Shown piece by piece: positions 1 to 7,488 of a stretch of 56,389 nt of DNA (position 1 is the stretch's first letter; each line of letters starts with the position of its first letter). The stretch is taken from contig JAAZXY010000010.1 in the NCBI GenBank assembly GCA_014239855.1, positions 1 to 56,389 on the forward strand, in the 5' to 3' direction. The translations under genes were made by a program, and so were the position numbers. This DNA comes from Acidimicrobiales bacterium. Its GTDB lineage: Bacteria; Actinomycetota; Acidimicrobiia; Acidimicrobiales; MedAcidi-G1. Below the pieces are notes generated by a model that searched no databases, had not been told where the DNA came from, and saw only the letters and a program-made list of their open reading frames with translations.

Positions 1-253
1 CTCCGTCTTGGAGCAGCCCCGGCAGAAGCCGGAGGACCTCCCTCTCATAGGTCCCCTCGTACGAACCGCGACACGTCCAGTCCGACGGTTCATGGATGAT
101 CGGGGTGCCATCGCCGAGCAGCACGACGCCGGGAACCGGCTCGGAGGCCAACGCCCGAGCCACACGCCAGTACCACGATGCACCCCGGAGGCCCGAGGCC
201 GCCATTCGACGAGCCACCCGGTGCGACAGGGGAAGGCTGGGCATCTCGCTCAT
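1..253 (-). CDS. N-terminal fragment, FkbM-like methyltransferase (partial)
   Basis: The gene reads leftward from an ATG at 251-253 and runs off the window edge, so only about 84 N-terminal residues are visible. The fragment is open throughout and ends in GTYEREVLRLLPGLLQDG. That resembles the stretch just before the SAM-binding glycine loop in FkbM-type methyltransferases, which transfer a methyl group from SAM to sugars or other metabolites. The SAM motif itself lies outside the window, so the family call is tentative. The start lies 13 bp downstream of the P450 stop, so the two genes are probably co-transcribed. No membrane segment is visible in the fragment. Confidence 0.5.
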   Translation of the reverse strand, partial: MSEMPSLPLSHRVARRMAASGLRGASWYWRVARALASEPVPGVVLLGDGTPIIHEPSDWTCRGSYEGTYEREVLRLLPGLLQDG

Positions 254-266
254 TCGGGGGTGCCCC

Positions 267-1553
267 TCATTCCGGGGTGTATGCGCAGGGGAGGTGCTTG
301 ATGCCGTTCACGAAGTTGGACCGCAGGCGGTCCGGCTCGGCGGTGGCGTGGATGTCGGGCAGACGGGTGAACAGCTCCCGGTACATCACCCCGATCTGAC
401 GTCTGGCCAGATGGGCCCCCAGGCAGAAGTGGGGACCCGGTCCGCCGAAGCCCACGTGGGGATTGGGATCCCGGGTCACGTCGAATCGGTCCGGATCGGC
501 GAACACCGTCTCGTCCCGGTTGGCCGAGGCGTACCAGAGCACCAACTTCTCGCCGGCCTTGAACTCGTGGTCCCCGAGTCGCACCCCGTCGGCCGTCGCC
601 GTCCGGCGGAAGTGGATCACCGGGCTGGCCATCCGGACGATCTCGTCCACCGCGGTGGGGGTAACCCCCTCGATGTCCGCCATCCACCGGTCACGCTGGT
701 CCGGGTTGGTGGTCAGGAAGTGCAGCCCCCACGACATGGCGTTGCGGGTCGTCTCGTTGCCGGCCACGCACAGCAGGACGAAGAAGGCGGACAGTTCCTC
801 GGTGGTCAGCCGTTCGCCATCCACCTCGGCGTTGACCAGCAGTGAGGTGAGGTCCTCGCCGTCACCACCGCGCCGGTCCGCCGCGGTCTCCTGCATGATG
901 GCCGCCAGGCCCGCTCCGGCGGCCAGAAAAGCCTCCAACGGGTTGACGTCTTCCGGGATGTACTCCGGGTCGCCCTGACTGAGCACGATGTTGGACAGGT
1001 CGAACACCTCGTCGTGGCGCTCCGGGGCGATACCCATCATCTCGCAGATCACCACCAGCGGAAGTCGGGCCGCCACCTCGGTCACGAAGTCACACGAGCC
1101 GAGCCCGGCCACCCGGTCCACGATTCCGGCGGCCGTGGACGCCACCCCGTCCTCCAGCGACCGCATCATGCGAGGGGTGAACCCCGCGGAGACGATCTTG
1201 CGGAACCGGGCGTGCCGCGGATCGTCCATGCTGATCATCGACCCGAAGAACTCCCGGAACTCCGGTGGGAGGTCGGCAATGTTGGTGCCCTCGCCCGAGC
1301 AGAACGCATCGGGACGACGACTGGCCTCCACCACGTCGGCGTGGCGGGTGACCGCCCAGTAGCCCGGGCCGGCGGCCAGGTACTCGGTGTCCTGCTCGGC
1401 GAAGAAGCGGATCGGATCGTGGCGGCGCAACGCGGAGAACCCGTCGAGTCGCTCCTCCATCGGACCGGACCAGAGCGGGTCGATCCGCGACAGGTCCAGA
1501 TCCTCGAGGGCCGGATCTTCGAGAGGACGGCCGGCGGCAGAAGTGTTCGTCAT
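267..1553 (-). CDS. Cytochrome P450
   Basis: A haem-thiolate monooxygenase of 428 residues, the normal length for a soluble bacterial P450. The I-helix oxygen-activation motif AGNETT is at 264-269, the K-helix EIVR at 304-307, and the haem loop FGGPGPHFCLG at 369-379 with Cys377 as the iron ligand. The C-terminal half resembles P450s of the steroid/terpenoid-oxidising type, such as the CYP125/142 group, but the substrate cannot be fixed. It needs ferredoxin and reductase partners that are not in the window. The start at 1553 was chosen because a TATGGT hexamer stands 7 nt upstream (leaderless start). An ATG at 1565 overlaps that hexamer and is less likely. It is divergent from the SnoaL-like gene, with several CoA/SDR genes nearby that suggest lipid or terpenoid breakdown. 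Confidence 0.93.
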   Translation of the reverse strand: MTNTSAAGRPLEDPALEDLDLSRIDPLWSGPMEERLDGFSALRRHDPIRFFAEQDTEYLAAGPGYWAVTRHADVVEASRRPDAFCSGEGTNIADLPPEFREFFGSMISMDDPRHARFRKIVSAGFTPRMMRSLEDGVASTAAGIVDRVAGLGSCDFVTEVAARLPLVVICEMMGIAPERHDEVFDLSNIVLSQGDPEYIPEDVNPLEAFLAAGAGLAAIMQETAADRRGGDGEDLTSLLVNAEVDGERLTTEELSAFFVLLCVAGNETTRNAMSWGLHFLTTNPDQRDRWMADIEGVTPTAVDEIVRMASPVIHFRRTATADGVRLGDHEFKAGEKLVLWYASANRDETVFADPDRFDVTRDPNPHVGFGGPGPHFCLGAHLARRQIGVMYRELFTRLPDIHATAEPDRLRSNFVNGIKHLPCAYTPE

Positions 1554-1560
1554 GAGCGTG

Positions 1561-1566
1561 ACCATA
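1561..1566 (-). promoter_or_regulatory. -10 element TATGGT for the P450 gene
   Basis: On the minus strand TATGGT ends 7 nt before the ATG at 1553. This is the spacing seen before many starts in this window and implies a leaderless transcript. It supports 1553 over the in-frame ATG at 1565, which lies inside the hexamer. Confidence 0.5.
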
Positions 1567-1616
1567 GGCACCGGACCGGGTTGGGGCCCGATCCGGTGGC
1601 CGCCCGATAACAGCCC

Positions 1617-1622
1617 TAGGTT
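1617..1622 (+). promoter_or_regulatory. -10 element TAGGTT for the SnoaL-like gene
   Basis: TAGGTT is followed by 6 nt and then the ATG at 1629. A leaderless mRNA is expected. The P450 promoter is about 55 bp away on the other strand, so the two genes share a short divergent control region. Confidence 0.5.
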
Positions 1623-1628
1623 CGCCAC

Positions 1629-2045
1629 ATGGACCTGCATGCTCTTGCCGACCGGATCGCCGTAGAGGACCTCCTCACCCGGTACGCCACCACGGTGGAC
1701 CGCCGCGACTGGGACGGCTACCGCAACGTCTTCACCGACGACGCCGAGATCGACTACACGTCGGCCGGCGGGATCGCCGGCACCGTCGACGAGGTCGTCG
1801 AGTTCCTGTCGACCACGCTGGACATGTTCGAAATGACCCAGCATCTGGTGTCCAACATCGACGTCAGCGTCGATGGCGATACGGCCACGGTGACCGCCAT
1901 GTTCAACAACCCGATGCGCCTGCCCGGCGGCGAGGTCTGGTTCACCGGCGGCTGGTACCACCACGACCTGGTCCGCACCACCGACGGATGGCGCAGCCGA
2001 CGCCTCCGCGAGGAGAGCGCCTGGTTCGACCGGGCGCCCTTCTGA
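1629..2045 (+). CDS. SnoaL-like / NTF2-fold protein
   Basis: A 138-residue single-domain protein of the SnoaL-like NTF2 superfamily. The N-terminal helix (ADRIAVEDLLTRYATTVDRR) followed by DWDGYRNVFTDDAEIDY is the usual opening of this fold, and a conserved beta-sheet region with GGWYHHDLVRTTDGWR follows near the C-terminus. Family members are cone-shaped barrels that act as small hydrolases, isomerases or cyclases, or simply bind hydrophobic ligands. The reaction cannot be read from sequence. It lies between a P450 and an SDR, which fits a role in modifying a lipid- or terpenoid-like substrate. No signal peptide is visible. Confidence 0.85.
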   Translation: MDLHALADRIAVEDLLTRYATTVDRRDWDGYRNVFTDDAEIDYTSAGGIAGTVDEVVEFLSTTLDMFEMTQHLVSNIDVSVDGDTATVTAMFNNPMRLPGGEVWFTGGWYHHDLVRTTDGWRSRRLREESAWFDRAPF

Positions 2046-2129
2046 CCCGGACGCCACCAACACGCCCCACCCCTCCCACCCGTCCCACAGCACACGACCC
2101 GCCTGCCCGATACCGGAGACGAACCCGCC

Positions 2130-2963
2130 ATGACCACACCGCCGCTTCTCGACTATTCCGGCCGGACCGTCGTGGTGACCGGCGCGGCCACCGGCATGGG
2201 TGCCGAGACCGTCGCCCTGCTGCTCGACGCGGGCGCCGAGGTCCACGCTCTGGACATCGCCGAGGTGACCGCCCCGGTGGCCGCCAGCCATCAGGTCGAC
2301 CTCGGAGACCCCACCTCCATAGACGGGGTACTCGACGGCCTCCCGGAGCGGATCGACGCGCTCATGCACTGCGCCGGCATCCCCGGCGGCACCCGCTTCG
2401 ACCCGCTCACCGTCATGCGGGTGAACTTCTTCGGGTTGCGACACCTCACCGAAGCCGTGTTCGGCCGGTTGTCCGGTGACGCCTCGATCACCAGCATCGC
2501 GTCGCTCGCCGGTGGCGGCTGGCCCGGCCACACCGCTGAGCTGTCCGAGCTGATGGCCACCGACGGTTTCGCCGGCGCCGAGGCATGGATGGACGGACGG
2601 GACGACCTGGTCGGCGACGGCTACGGCCTGTCCAAGGAATGCGTCCAGTACTGGACGATGTGGCGATCCACCACGGCCATCCGGTCCGGGGTCCGGGTCA
2701 ACGCCATCTGCCCCGGCGTGACCGACACCAAGATCATGGTCGACTTCCGTCAGGCCATGGGTGACGCGGCCATCGACATGACGGCCGACGCCGGCATCGG
2801 ACGACTCGCCGAGGCCGCCGAGATGGCCCCTGCGATGCTCTTCCTGGGCCACCACCGGGCCGCCAGCTACATCAACGGCGTGAACCTGGACATCGACGGT
2901 GGATTCATGGCCGCCATGACCACCGGTCAGGTCGACTTCTCCAAATACGCGTTGGGCGGCTGA
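2130..2963 (+). CDS. SDR-family oxidoreductase
   Basis: A 277-residue classical short-chain dehydrogenase/reductase. The cofactor loop TGAATGMG is near residues 18-24, the strand-4 motif is HCAG (80-83) instead of NNAG, and the catalytic YGLSK gives Tyr165 and Lys169. An insertion of about 30 residues between the SIAS strand and the catalytic Tyr resembles 3-alpha-hydroxysteroid dehydrogenase/carbonyl reductase-type SDRs. The substrate is unknown. A clear Shine-Dalgarno (GGAGACGA) precedes the ATG. The last 18 bp including the stop codon are repeated exactly 26 bp further on (see the repeat at 2947-2990). Confidence 0.9.
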   Translation: MTTPPLLDYSGRTVVVTGAATGMGAETVALLLDAGAEVHALDIAEVTAPVAASHQVDLGDPTSIDGVLDGLPERIDALMHCAGIPGGTRFDPLTVMRVNFFGLRHLTEAVFGRLSGDASITSIASLAGGGWPGHTAELSELMATDGFAGAEAWMDGRDDLVGDGYGLSKECVQYWTMWRSTTAIRSGVRVNAICPGVTDTKIMVDFRQAMGDAAIDMTADAGIGRLAEAAEMAPAMLFLGHHRAASYINGVNLDIDGGFMAAMTTGQVDFSKYALGG

Positions 2964-2990
2964 GAAACCCGCACGCGTTGGGCGGCTGAG
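2947..2990 (+). repeat. Direct repeat copying the SDR gene's 3' end and stop
   Basis: The 18-bp unit ACGCGTTGGGCGGCTGAG occurs at 2947-2964, where it contains the gene's TGA stop, and again without mismatch at 2973-2990. The period is 26 bp, so the second copy is out of frame with the first. Confidence 0.9.
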
Positions 2991-3002
2991 GCACCAGCCC
3001 CG

Positions 3003-3827
3003 TCAGGGAGCGGCCGTCGGGTTCCGTCCGGCCTGCAGGTCCTCGAACCGTCGGGCGGCCACCGGCACCGTGACGTCGTGGGTGAACACCCAGAACCGGT
3101 CCGCACGGACCGCGTCGACCACCCGCTCGGCCACCAGATCGGTCCCGATCCCCCGGTCATCCAGCAACTCGGCCAACGAGCCCTGGGTGGCGTCGTTGGA
3201 CTCGTGCACGTCGACCCAGTCGGGTCGCACCCGGGCCACGTCGAAGATGGCCGTGGACACCAGTTCGGGACACAGGCACGACACGCCGACCGGCGTGGCC
3301 TCCAGTTCCCGGTAGAGCGCCTCGGACAGTCCGACCACGGCGTGCTTGCTGGCCGCGTACATCCCGAGGAACGCGTTGGTCATCAGTCCGGCCTGGGATG
3401 CCACGTTCACGATGTGACCGGCACCGGCCGCGACCATCCGGGGAGCGAAGGCCAGCACACCGTGGGCCACGCCCAGCACGTTGACCTCGAAGGTCCAACG
3501 CCACTCCGCTGCCGTGGTATCCAACATTGCTCCGGCCGGACCGACCCCCGCGTTGTTGCACAACACGTGGACCGCTCCGTGGCGGTCCCACGCCGTGTCA
3601 GCCAGAGCGGTGACCGCATCCGGGTCGGTCACGTCGCACACCACACCGCTGGCCCGGTCGCCGACCTCGGGGGTCAGCCGACCCACCTGCGCGTCGAGTG
3701 CACCGGCATCGACGTCGGACAGGACGACGTTCATCCCCTCGGTCAGGAACGCCTCGACCATGGCCAGGCCGATTCCGGACGCCGCTCCGGTCACCACGGC
3801 AACCCGGCCGTTCAGATCCTCGATCAT
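3003..3827 (-). CDS. SDR-family oxidoreductase
   Basis: A 274-residue classical SDR. It carries TGAASGIG at 13-20, NNAG at 91-94, Ser144 in NVAS and the catalytic YAASK (Tyr157, Lys161), so all catalytic residues are present. NAD(P) is the cofactor and the alcohol/ketone substrate is not predictable. The ATG at 3827 was preferred over an upstream in-frame ATG at 3887 because it starts the Rossmann fold after a few residues and follows a strong purine-rich ribosome site (GAGGGGGAAC). It converges on the preceding SDR and diverges from the CoA-transferase. Confidence 0.92.
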   Translation of the reverse strand: MIEDLNGRVAVVTGAASGIGLAMVEAFLTEGMNVVLSDVDAGALDAQVGRLTPEVGDRASGVVCDVTDPDAVTALADTAWDRHGAVHVLCNNAGVGPAGAMLDTTAAEWRWTFEVNVLGVAHGVLAFAPRMVAAGAGHIVNVASQAGLMTNAFLGMYAASKHAVVGLSEALYRELEATPVGVSCLCPELVSTAIFDVARVRPDWVDVHESNDATQGSLAELLDDRGIGTDLVAERVVDAVRADRFWVFTHDVTVPVAARRFEDLQAGRNPTAAP

Positions 3828-3934
3828 CAGGTTCCCCCTCGGGACGGCGTAGTCGTAGCCGCCATTGCGGGGAACCGTAGGCGTCATCGATCGTCCGGAC
3901 CGTCTCCGGCTGCTCCCATGGGGAGTCCCCCGAC

Positions 3935-3940
3935 TACCGT
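3935..3940 (+). promoter_or_regulatory. -10 element TACCGT for the CoA-transferase/NUDIX unit
   Basis: TACCGT is followed by 6 nt and the ATG at 3947. This is the leaderless spacing typical of the window. Confidence 0.45.
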
Positions 3941-3946
3941 CGCCGC

Positions 3947-5134
3947 ATGCCCGGCCCCCTCGACGGCATCCGCATCGTCGACCTCTCCGTCGCCCTGACC
4001 GGCCCGCTGGCCGCCGGCATGCTCGTCGACCAGGGCGCCGAGTGCATCAAGATCGAACAGGCCCCCATCGGCGACGTCGTGCGGTGGCTCGGGTCCACGG
4101 TCGGCGGCATCTCGGCCATGTTCCAGGTGGCCAACCGGGGGAAGCGGTCGGTGGTGCTCGACCTGCGCCAGCCCGAGGGGCGGGCCATCCTCGACGACCT
4201 CATTCTCGAAGCCGACGTGCTGGTGCAGAACTTCCGCCCGGGCGTCGCCGAACGGCTCGGCATCACCTACGACGAGGTGGCCGCCGTCCGGCCCGACGTC
4301 GTGTACGCCGACCTGACGGGATTCGGCCCCGACGGGCCGTACAGCCACCGGCGGGTCTACGACACGGTGATCCAGGCCCAGTCGGGTCTGGCCGCCAGCC
4401 AGACGGGCCTCAACGACGACCAACCCCGGTTCCTCAAGCAGCTGGTGTGCGACAAGATCACCGCCTACACGGCCTGTCAGGCCATCACGGCCGCCCTGTT
4501 CGCCCGGGAACGGGGCGCCGGCGGACAGCACATCGAGTTGTCGATGCTGGACGCCTGCATTGCCTTCCTCTTCGTGGATGGCGCCGACCATGAGGTGATC
4601 CTCGAGGGGGACCACTCCGGACCACAGTCGGTGGCGGCCAACAACACGCCGCTGGCCTTCGACGGCGGATTCGCGGCCATCGCCGTCCCCACCGACGACG
4701 AGTTCCACGGGTTGGCCCGGGCCCTGCGGGTCGACAGCTCGGACCCCGATGTGGCCACCATCGGCGACCGGGCAGCCAACCGCCCCAAGTCGATGGCCAT
4801 CCACCGCGAGGTCCGTGAGAACGCCACCCGCATGACCGTCGCCGAGGGTGAGGCACGCATGGACGACAACCAGGTGCCCTTCGGCATCGTGCGGGCCGTC
4901 GAGGAGGTGGCCGCCGATCCTCAGGTGGTGGCCAACGGCCTGTTCACCGAGTTCGACCATCCGGCGGCCGGACGGGTCCGCCACCACCGTGTGCCGGCTC
5001 ATTTCCATGGTTCGCCAGCCGAGTTCCGTGAGCCGGCCGCACCCACGCTCGGCCAGCATTCCGACGAGGTGGTGGCCGAGACGGGCCGGGGCGAACGGAT
5101 CGCCGAACTCCGGGCCGCCGGGGTGATCCGATGA
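3947..5134 (+). CDS. Family III (CaiB/BaiF) CoA-transferase
   Basis: A 395-residue family III CoA-transferase, which moves CoA between a donor acyl-CoA and a free carboxylic acid. The N-terminal LDGIRIVDLSVALTGPLA and GKRSVVLDLRQPEGR are standard for the family. Asp139 in VYDTVIQAQSGL is in the position of the catalytic aspartate. The donor and acceptor cannot be told from sequence. Its stop overlaps the start of the NUDIX gene (ATGA), so the two form one transcription unit. With the P450 and SDR genes upstream it fits activation of an oxidised carboxylate for degradation. Confidence 0.92.
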   Translation: MPGPLDGIRIVDLSVALTGPLAAGMLVDQGAECIKIEQAPIGDVVRWLGSTVGGISAMFQVANRGKRSVVLDLRQPEGRAILDDLILEADVLVQNFRPGVAERLGITYDEVAAVRPDVVYADLTGFGPDGPYSHRRVYDTVIQAQSGLAASQTGLNDDQPRFLKQLVCDKITAYTACQAITAALFARERGAGGQHIELSMLDACIAFLFVDGADHEVILEGDHSGPQSVAANNTPLAFDGGFAAIAVPTDDEFHGLARALRVDSSDPDVATIGDRAANRPKSMAIHREVRENATRMTVAEGEARMDDNQVPFGIVRAVEEVAADPQVVANGLFTEFDHPAAGRVRHHRVPAHFHGSPAEFREPAAPTLGQHSDEVVAETGRGERIAELRAAGVIR

Positions 5135-5904
5135 CGACACGACCGGGTTCCACGCCGGGCGACGGTGGGCACCGCGACCACCGCCGCTATGACGCCTACG
5201 CCCGACACCACGCCGAGCACGGGGATTCCGTACTGATCCCGGCGGCCACCGTGGTGGTGGTGCGCGACGGAGAAGCGGGCGTCGAGACCCTCATGCTCCG
5301 CAAGAACTCCAAGATCGCCTTCGGAGGCATGTGGGTGTTCCCCGGCGGGAAGATCGATACCGCCGACCAGGTCGTCGGCGATGACGGAGCGACCGACGAA
5401 CTGGCCACCGCGGCAGCCGCTGCGGTCCGCGAGGCAGCCGAGGAGGCTTCGGTCGCCGTGGATCCGACGGCACTGGTCTGGTTTGCCCACTGGGTCCCGC
5501 CTCCGGTCATGCCGAAGCGGTTCGCCACCTTCTTCTTCGCGGCCCGCCACGAGGGTCCGGCGTCGGAGGTCACCATTGACGACGGCGAGATCACCGAGCA
5601 TGAGTGGATGCGGCCCGTCGATGCCCTGGCGCGACGGGACGGCGGCGACATCGAACTGGCCCCACCGACCTGGATGACCCTGAACCGGCTGGCGTCGTTC
5701 GCCACGGTCGCCGAGGCCCTCGAGGTGCTCGACGGCGAGGAGCCTCCGTTCTACGAGACCCACATGGCCCGGACCGACGACGGACCGGTCGCCATGTGGG
5801 CCGGCGATGCCGGCTACGAGACCAACGACCCTGCCATCGAGGGACCCCGCCATCGCCTCACCCTCGTCGAGGACGGCTACGTGTTCACCGACACCCGGGA
5901 CTGA
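5131..5904 (+). CDS. NUDIX hydrolase
   Basis: A 257-residue protein with a NUDIX domain. The box begins GGKIDTAD and continues after an insert to REAAEEASV, giving the metal-binding REXXEE core. The insert in the first half makes the box longer than the 23-residue consensus, as in NUDT19/RP2-type proteins, some of which hydrolyse CoA and acyl-CoA to 3',5'-ADP and phosphopantetheine. A CoA-related substrate would fit the translationally coupled CoA-transferase, but this is inference. It starts inside the ATGA overlap. Confidence 0.88.
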   Translation: MTTRPGSTPGDGGHRDHRRYDAYARHHAEHGDSVLIPAATVVVVRDGEAGVETLMLRKNSKIAFGGMWVFPGGKIDTADQVVGDDGATDELATAAAAAVREAAEEASVAVDPTALVWFAHWVPPPVMPKRFATFFFAARHEGPASEVTIDDGEITEHEWMRPVDALARRDGGDIELAPPTWMTLNRLASFATVAEALEVLDGEEPPFYETHMARTDDGPVAMWAGDAGYETNDPAIEGPRHRLTLVEDGYVFTDTRD

Positions 5905-5917
5905 CGTTTCAGGAACC

Positions 5918-7372
5918 TCACCACTTGGAACAGGTCGCCGAGAGCAGTTGGCCACCGATCTGCGGGTCGAAGTCGCCGTAGTAGATGATCCGGTCCCCAC
6001 CCGGTAGCCGGAGCACCTCGGGATCGTTTCCGAAGTAGAGACCCGTGTAGGCCTCCTCGGTGAAGGTCAGACCATCGACCGACACCGTCCGGTAGAGGCC
6101 GTCAGGCGCACCCCCGGTCGATGCCCGGAACTTCCCGTAGAACAGCGATACCGACCCGTCCGACCCGGCCACCGGGAAGGGATGTTCGGCCGAATCGGTG
6201 AGCGCCGGCGCCCCCTCTCCGAGCCGCCAACCAGGCTCGACCGTCCAATTCATGAGGTCGACCGACGTGGCGCTACCCACCCGCTTGCCACCCGGACCCG
6301 TACCCGGGATGGCCAGCGTCGAGTAGTACATCCGCCAACGGCCCGGCTCGAGTTCGATGATCGACGGACTGCTGATGGCCGGAAGACCGGCTTCCGACGC
6401 CGTGAGCCGGGCGCCGGCATCCCGGGTGAAGACCAGGCCGTCCACGCTGGTGAACGACACGATCTCCCGGACCTTGCTCACGTAGAGACGCCAACGCCCA
6501 TCATCCAGACGCCAGATCCGGGGCTGTCCCCCATCGGTTCCCGCTACCCGGACGCCCGGCTCCTCGGTAAAGGACCGCCCGTCGACCGACACCGCACTCA
6601 CGATGCCGATGTCCTGGGCGTAGGCGTAGAGGCGGATCCGGCCGTCGTCGAGTACGGCCGCTGTCGGATCGGCCAACGGGTCGCCCACCACCACGCCGAA
6701 GTCCGGGGGTTGCATGAACACCCCATGGCTGGTGCAGATCCTGGGACCGTCCCAGTCGGGCTCCCCGCCGGACCCGGGTGCCGGAGCCTCGCCCGGTACC
6801 GGTGGCTCGGGCTGATCGGGTGGCGGTGGCGGGTCCGGATCGCCGCCGGGGTCCCCGAAGCAACGCAGGGACCGTTCGGCCTCGACCATGTCCATGGGGC
6901 GGGTCCGCAGTGCGGTGATCGTGGCATCGCCCAGTTCCCGACGGAGACAGGCCTCGTTCCCGGCGAACAGGTGGTTCAGGACGTTGCTGTCGTCCTGCCG
7001 GTAGTCGTAGTCGGCCGGGACGGGCGCCTCACCAGGGGCAGCGACGGTCGTCGATGCGGGAGCGGTGGTCGGCACCGGGACCGTGGTCGGAACGGCGACC
7101 GTCGTGGGCGCCAAAGTGGTGGTCGAAACCGGCGCGGTCGTCGGGGTCGGCACCGTGGTCGAAACTGACTCCGCCGTCGACGCAGTGCCCGTGGTGGTGG
7201 TCGGGACCGTCGTGGCAGATGGAGCCGTCGTGGAGGCCGCGATCGTCGAAGGCGGCGCCGTGGCGGAAGAAACCGTGGTCTCGGCAACGGCGACCGGTGC
7301 CGACACGTCGGATCCGCCACCACACGCCGAGGCCGCCCACATGACCATCATCGCCGTCACCGCCACTCGCAT
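5918..7372 (-). CDS. Secreted lipoprotein with beta-propeller-like domain
   Basis: 484 residues. The N-terminus MRVAVTAMMVMWAASACGGG is a lipoprotein signal peptide with Cys17 as the probable lipidated residue. About 90 residues of Thr/Pro/Val-rich linker follow (TTVPVPTTAPASTTVAAPG-like). The C-terminal 280 residues contain four or five repeats built around DGRxRLY and SVDGxxFT, as in five-bladed beta-propellers of glycosidase-type (GH43/GH32-like) proteins. No catalytic acid could be assigned. The export signal sets the start at 7372, not the upstream ATG at 7483. It is divergent from the P-type ATPase and probably anchored on the outer face of the membrane. Confidence 0.75.
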   Translation of the reverse strand: MRVAVTAMMVMWAASACGGGSDVSAPVAVAETTVSSATAPPSTIAASTTAPSATTVPTTTTGTASTAESVSTTVPTPTTAPVSTTTLAPTTVAVPTTVPVPTTAPASTTVAAPGEAPVPADYDYRQDDSNVLNHLFAGNEACLRRELGDATITALRTRPMDMVEAERSLRCFGDPGGDPDPPPPPDQPEPPVPGEAPAPGSGGEPDWDGPRICTSHGVFMQPPDFGVVVGDPLADPTAAVLDDGRIRLYAYAQDIGIVSAVSVDGRSFTEEPGVRVAGTDGGQPRIWRLDDGRWRLYVSKVREIVSFTSVDGLVFTRDAGARLTASEAGLPAISSPSIIELEPGRWRMYYSTLAIPGTGPGGKRVGSATSVDLMNWTVEPGWRLGEGAPALTDSAEHPFPVAGSDGSVSLFYGKFRASTGGAPDGLYRTVSVDGLTFTEEAYTGLYFGNDPEVLRLPGGDRIIYYGDFDPQIGGQLLSATCSKW

Positions 7373-7474
7373 GTGCCCAGTGTGACACCTCCTCTCCACG
7401 GTGTCCCGGGTCCACGCCTCCGTCTCCGTCCAGCGGTCGGACCTCCGGCGACCGGACTCCCGGGGACACCCGCC

Positions 7475-7480
7475 TACGAT
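7475..7480 (+). promoter_or_regulatory. -10 element TACGAT for the P-type ATPase
   Basis: TACGAT is followed by 8 nt and the GTG at 7489, so a leaderless start is likely. Confidence 0.45.
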
Positions 7481-7488
7481 CATCGGTC

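Noticed and set aside
267-2855. Very long open frame of 862 codons ending in the P450
   Set aside because: Only the last 428 codons carry P450 motifs. The upstream part lies antisense to the SnoaL-like and SDR genes and is low-complexity, as expected for an antisense frame in GC-rich DNA.
3884-5140. Minus-strand frame of 418 codons opposite the CoA-transferase
   Set aside because: It mirrors a clear family III CoA-transferase on the plus strand, is rich in Gly/Val/His and shows no protein family features. Many similar mirror frames occur throughout and were left out.
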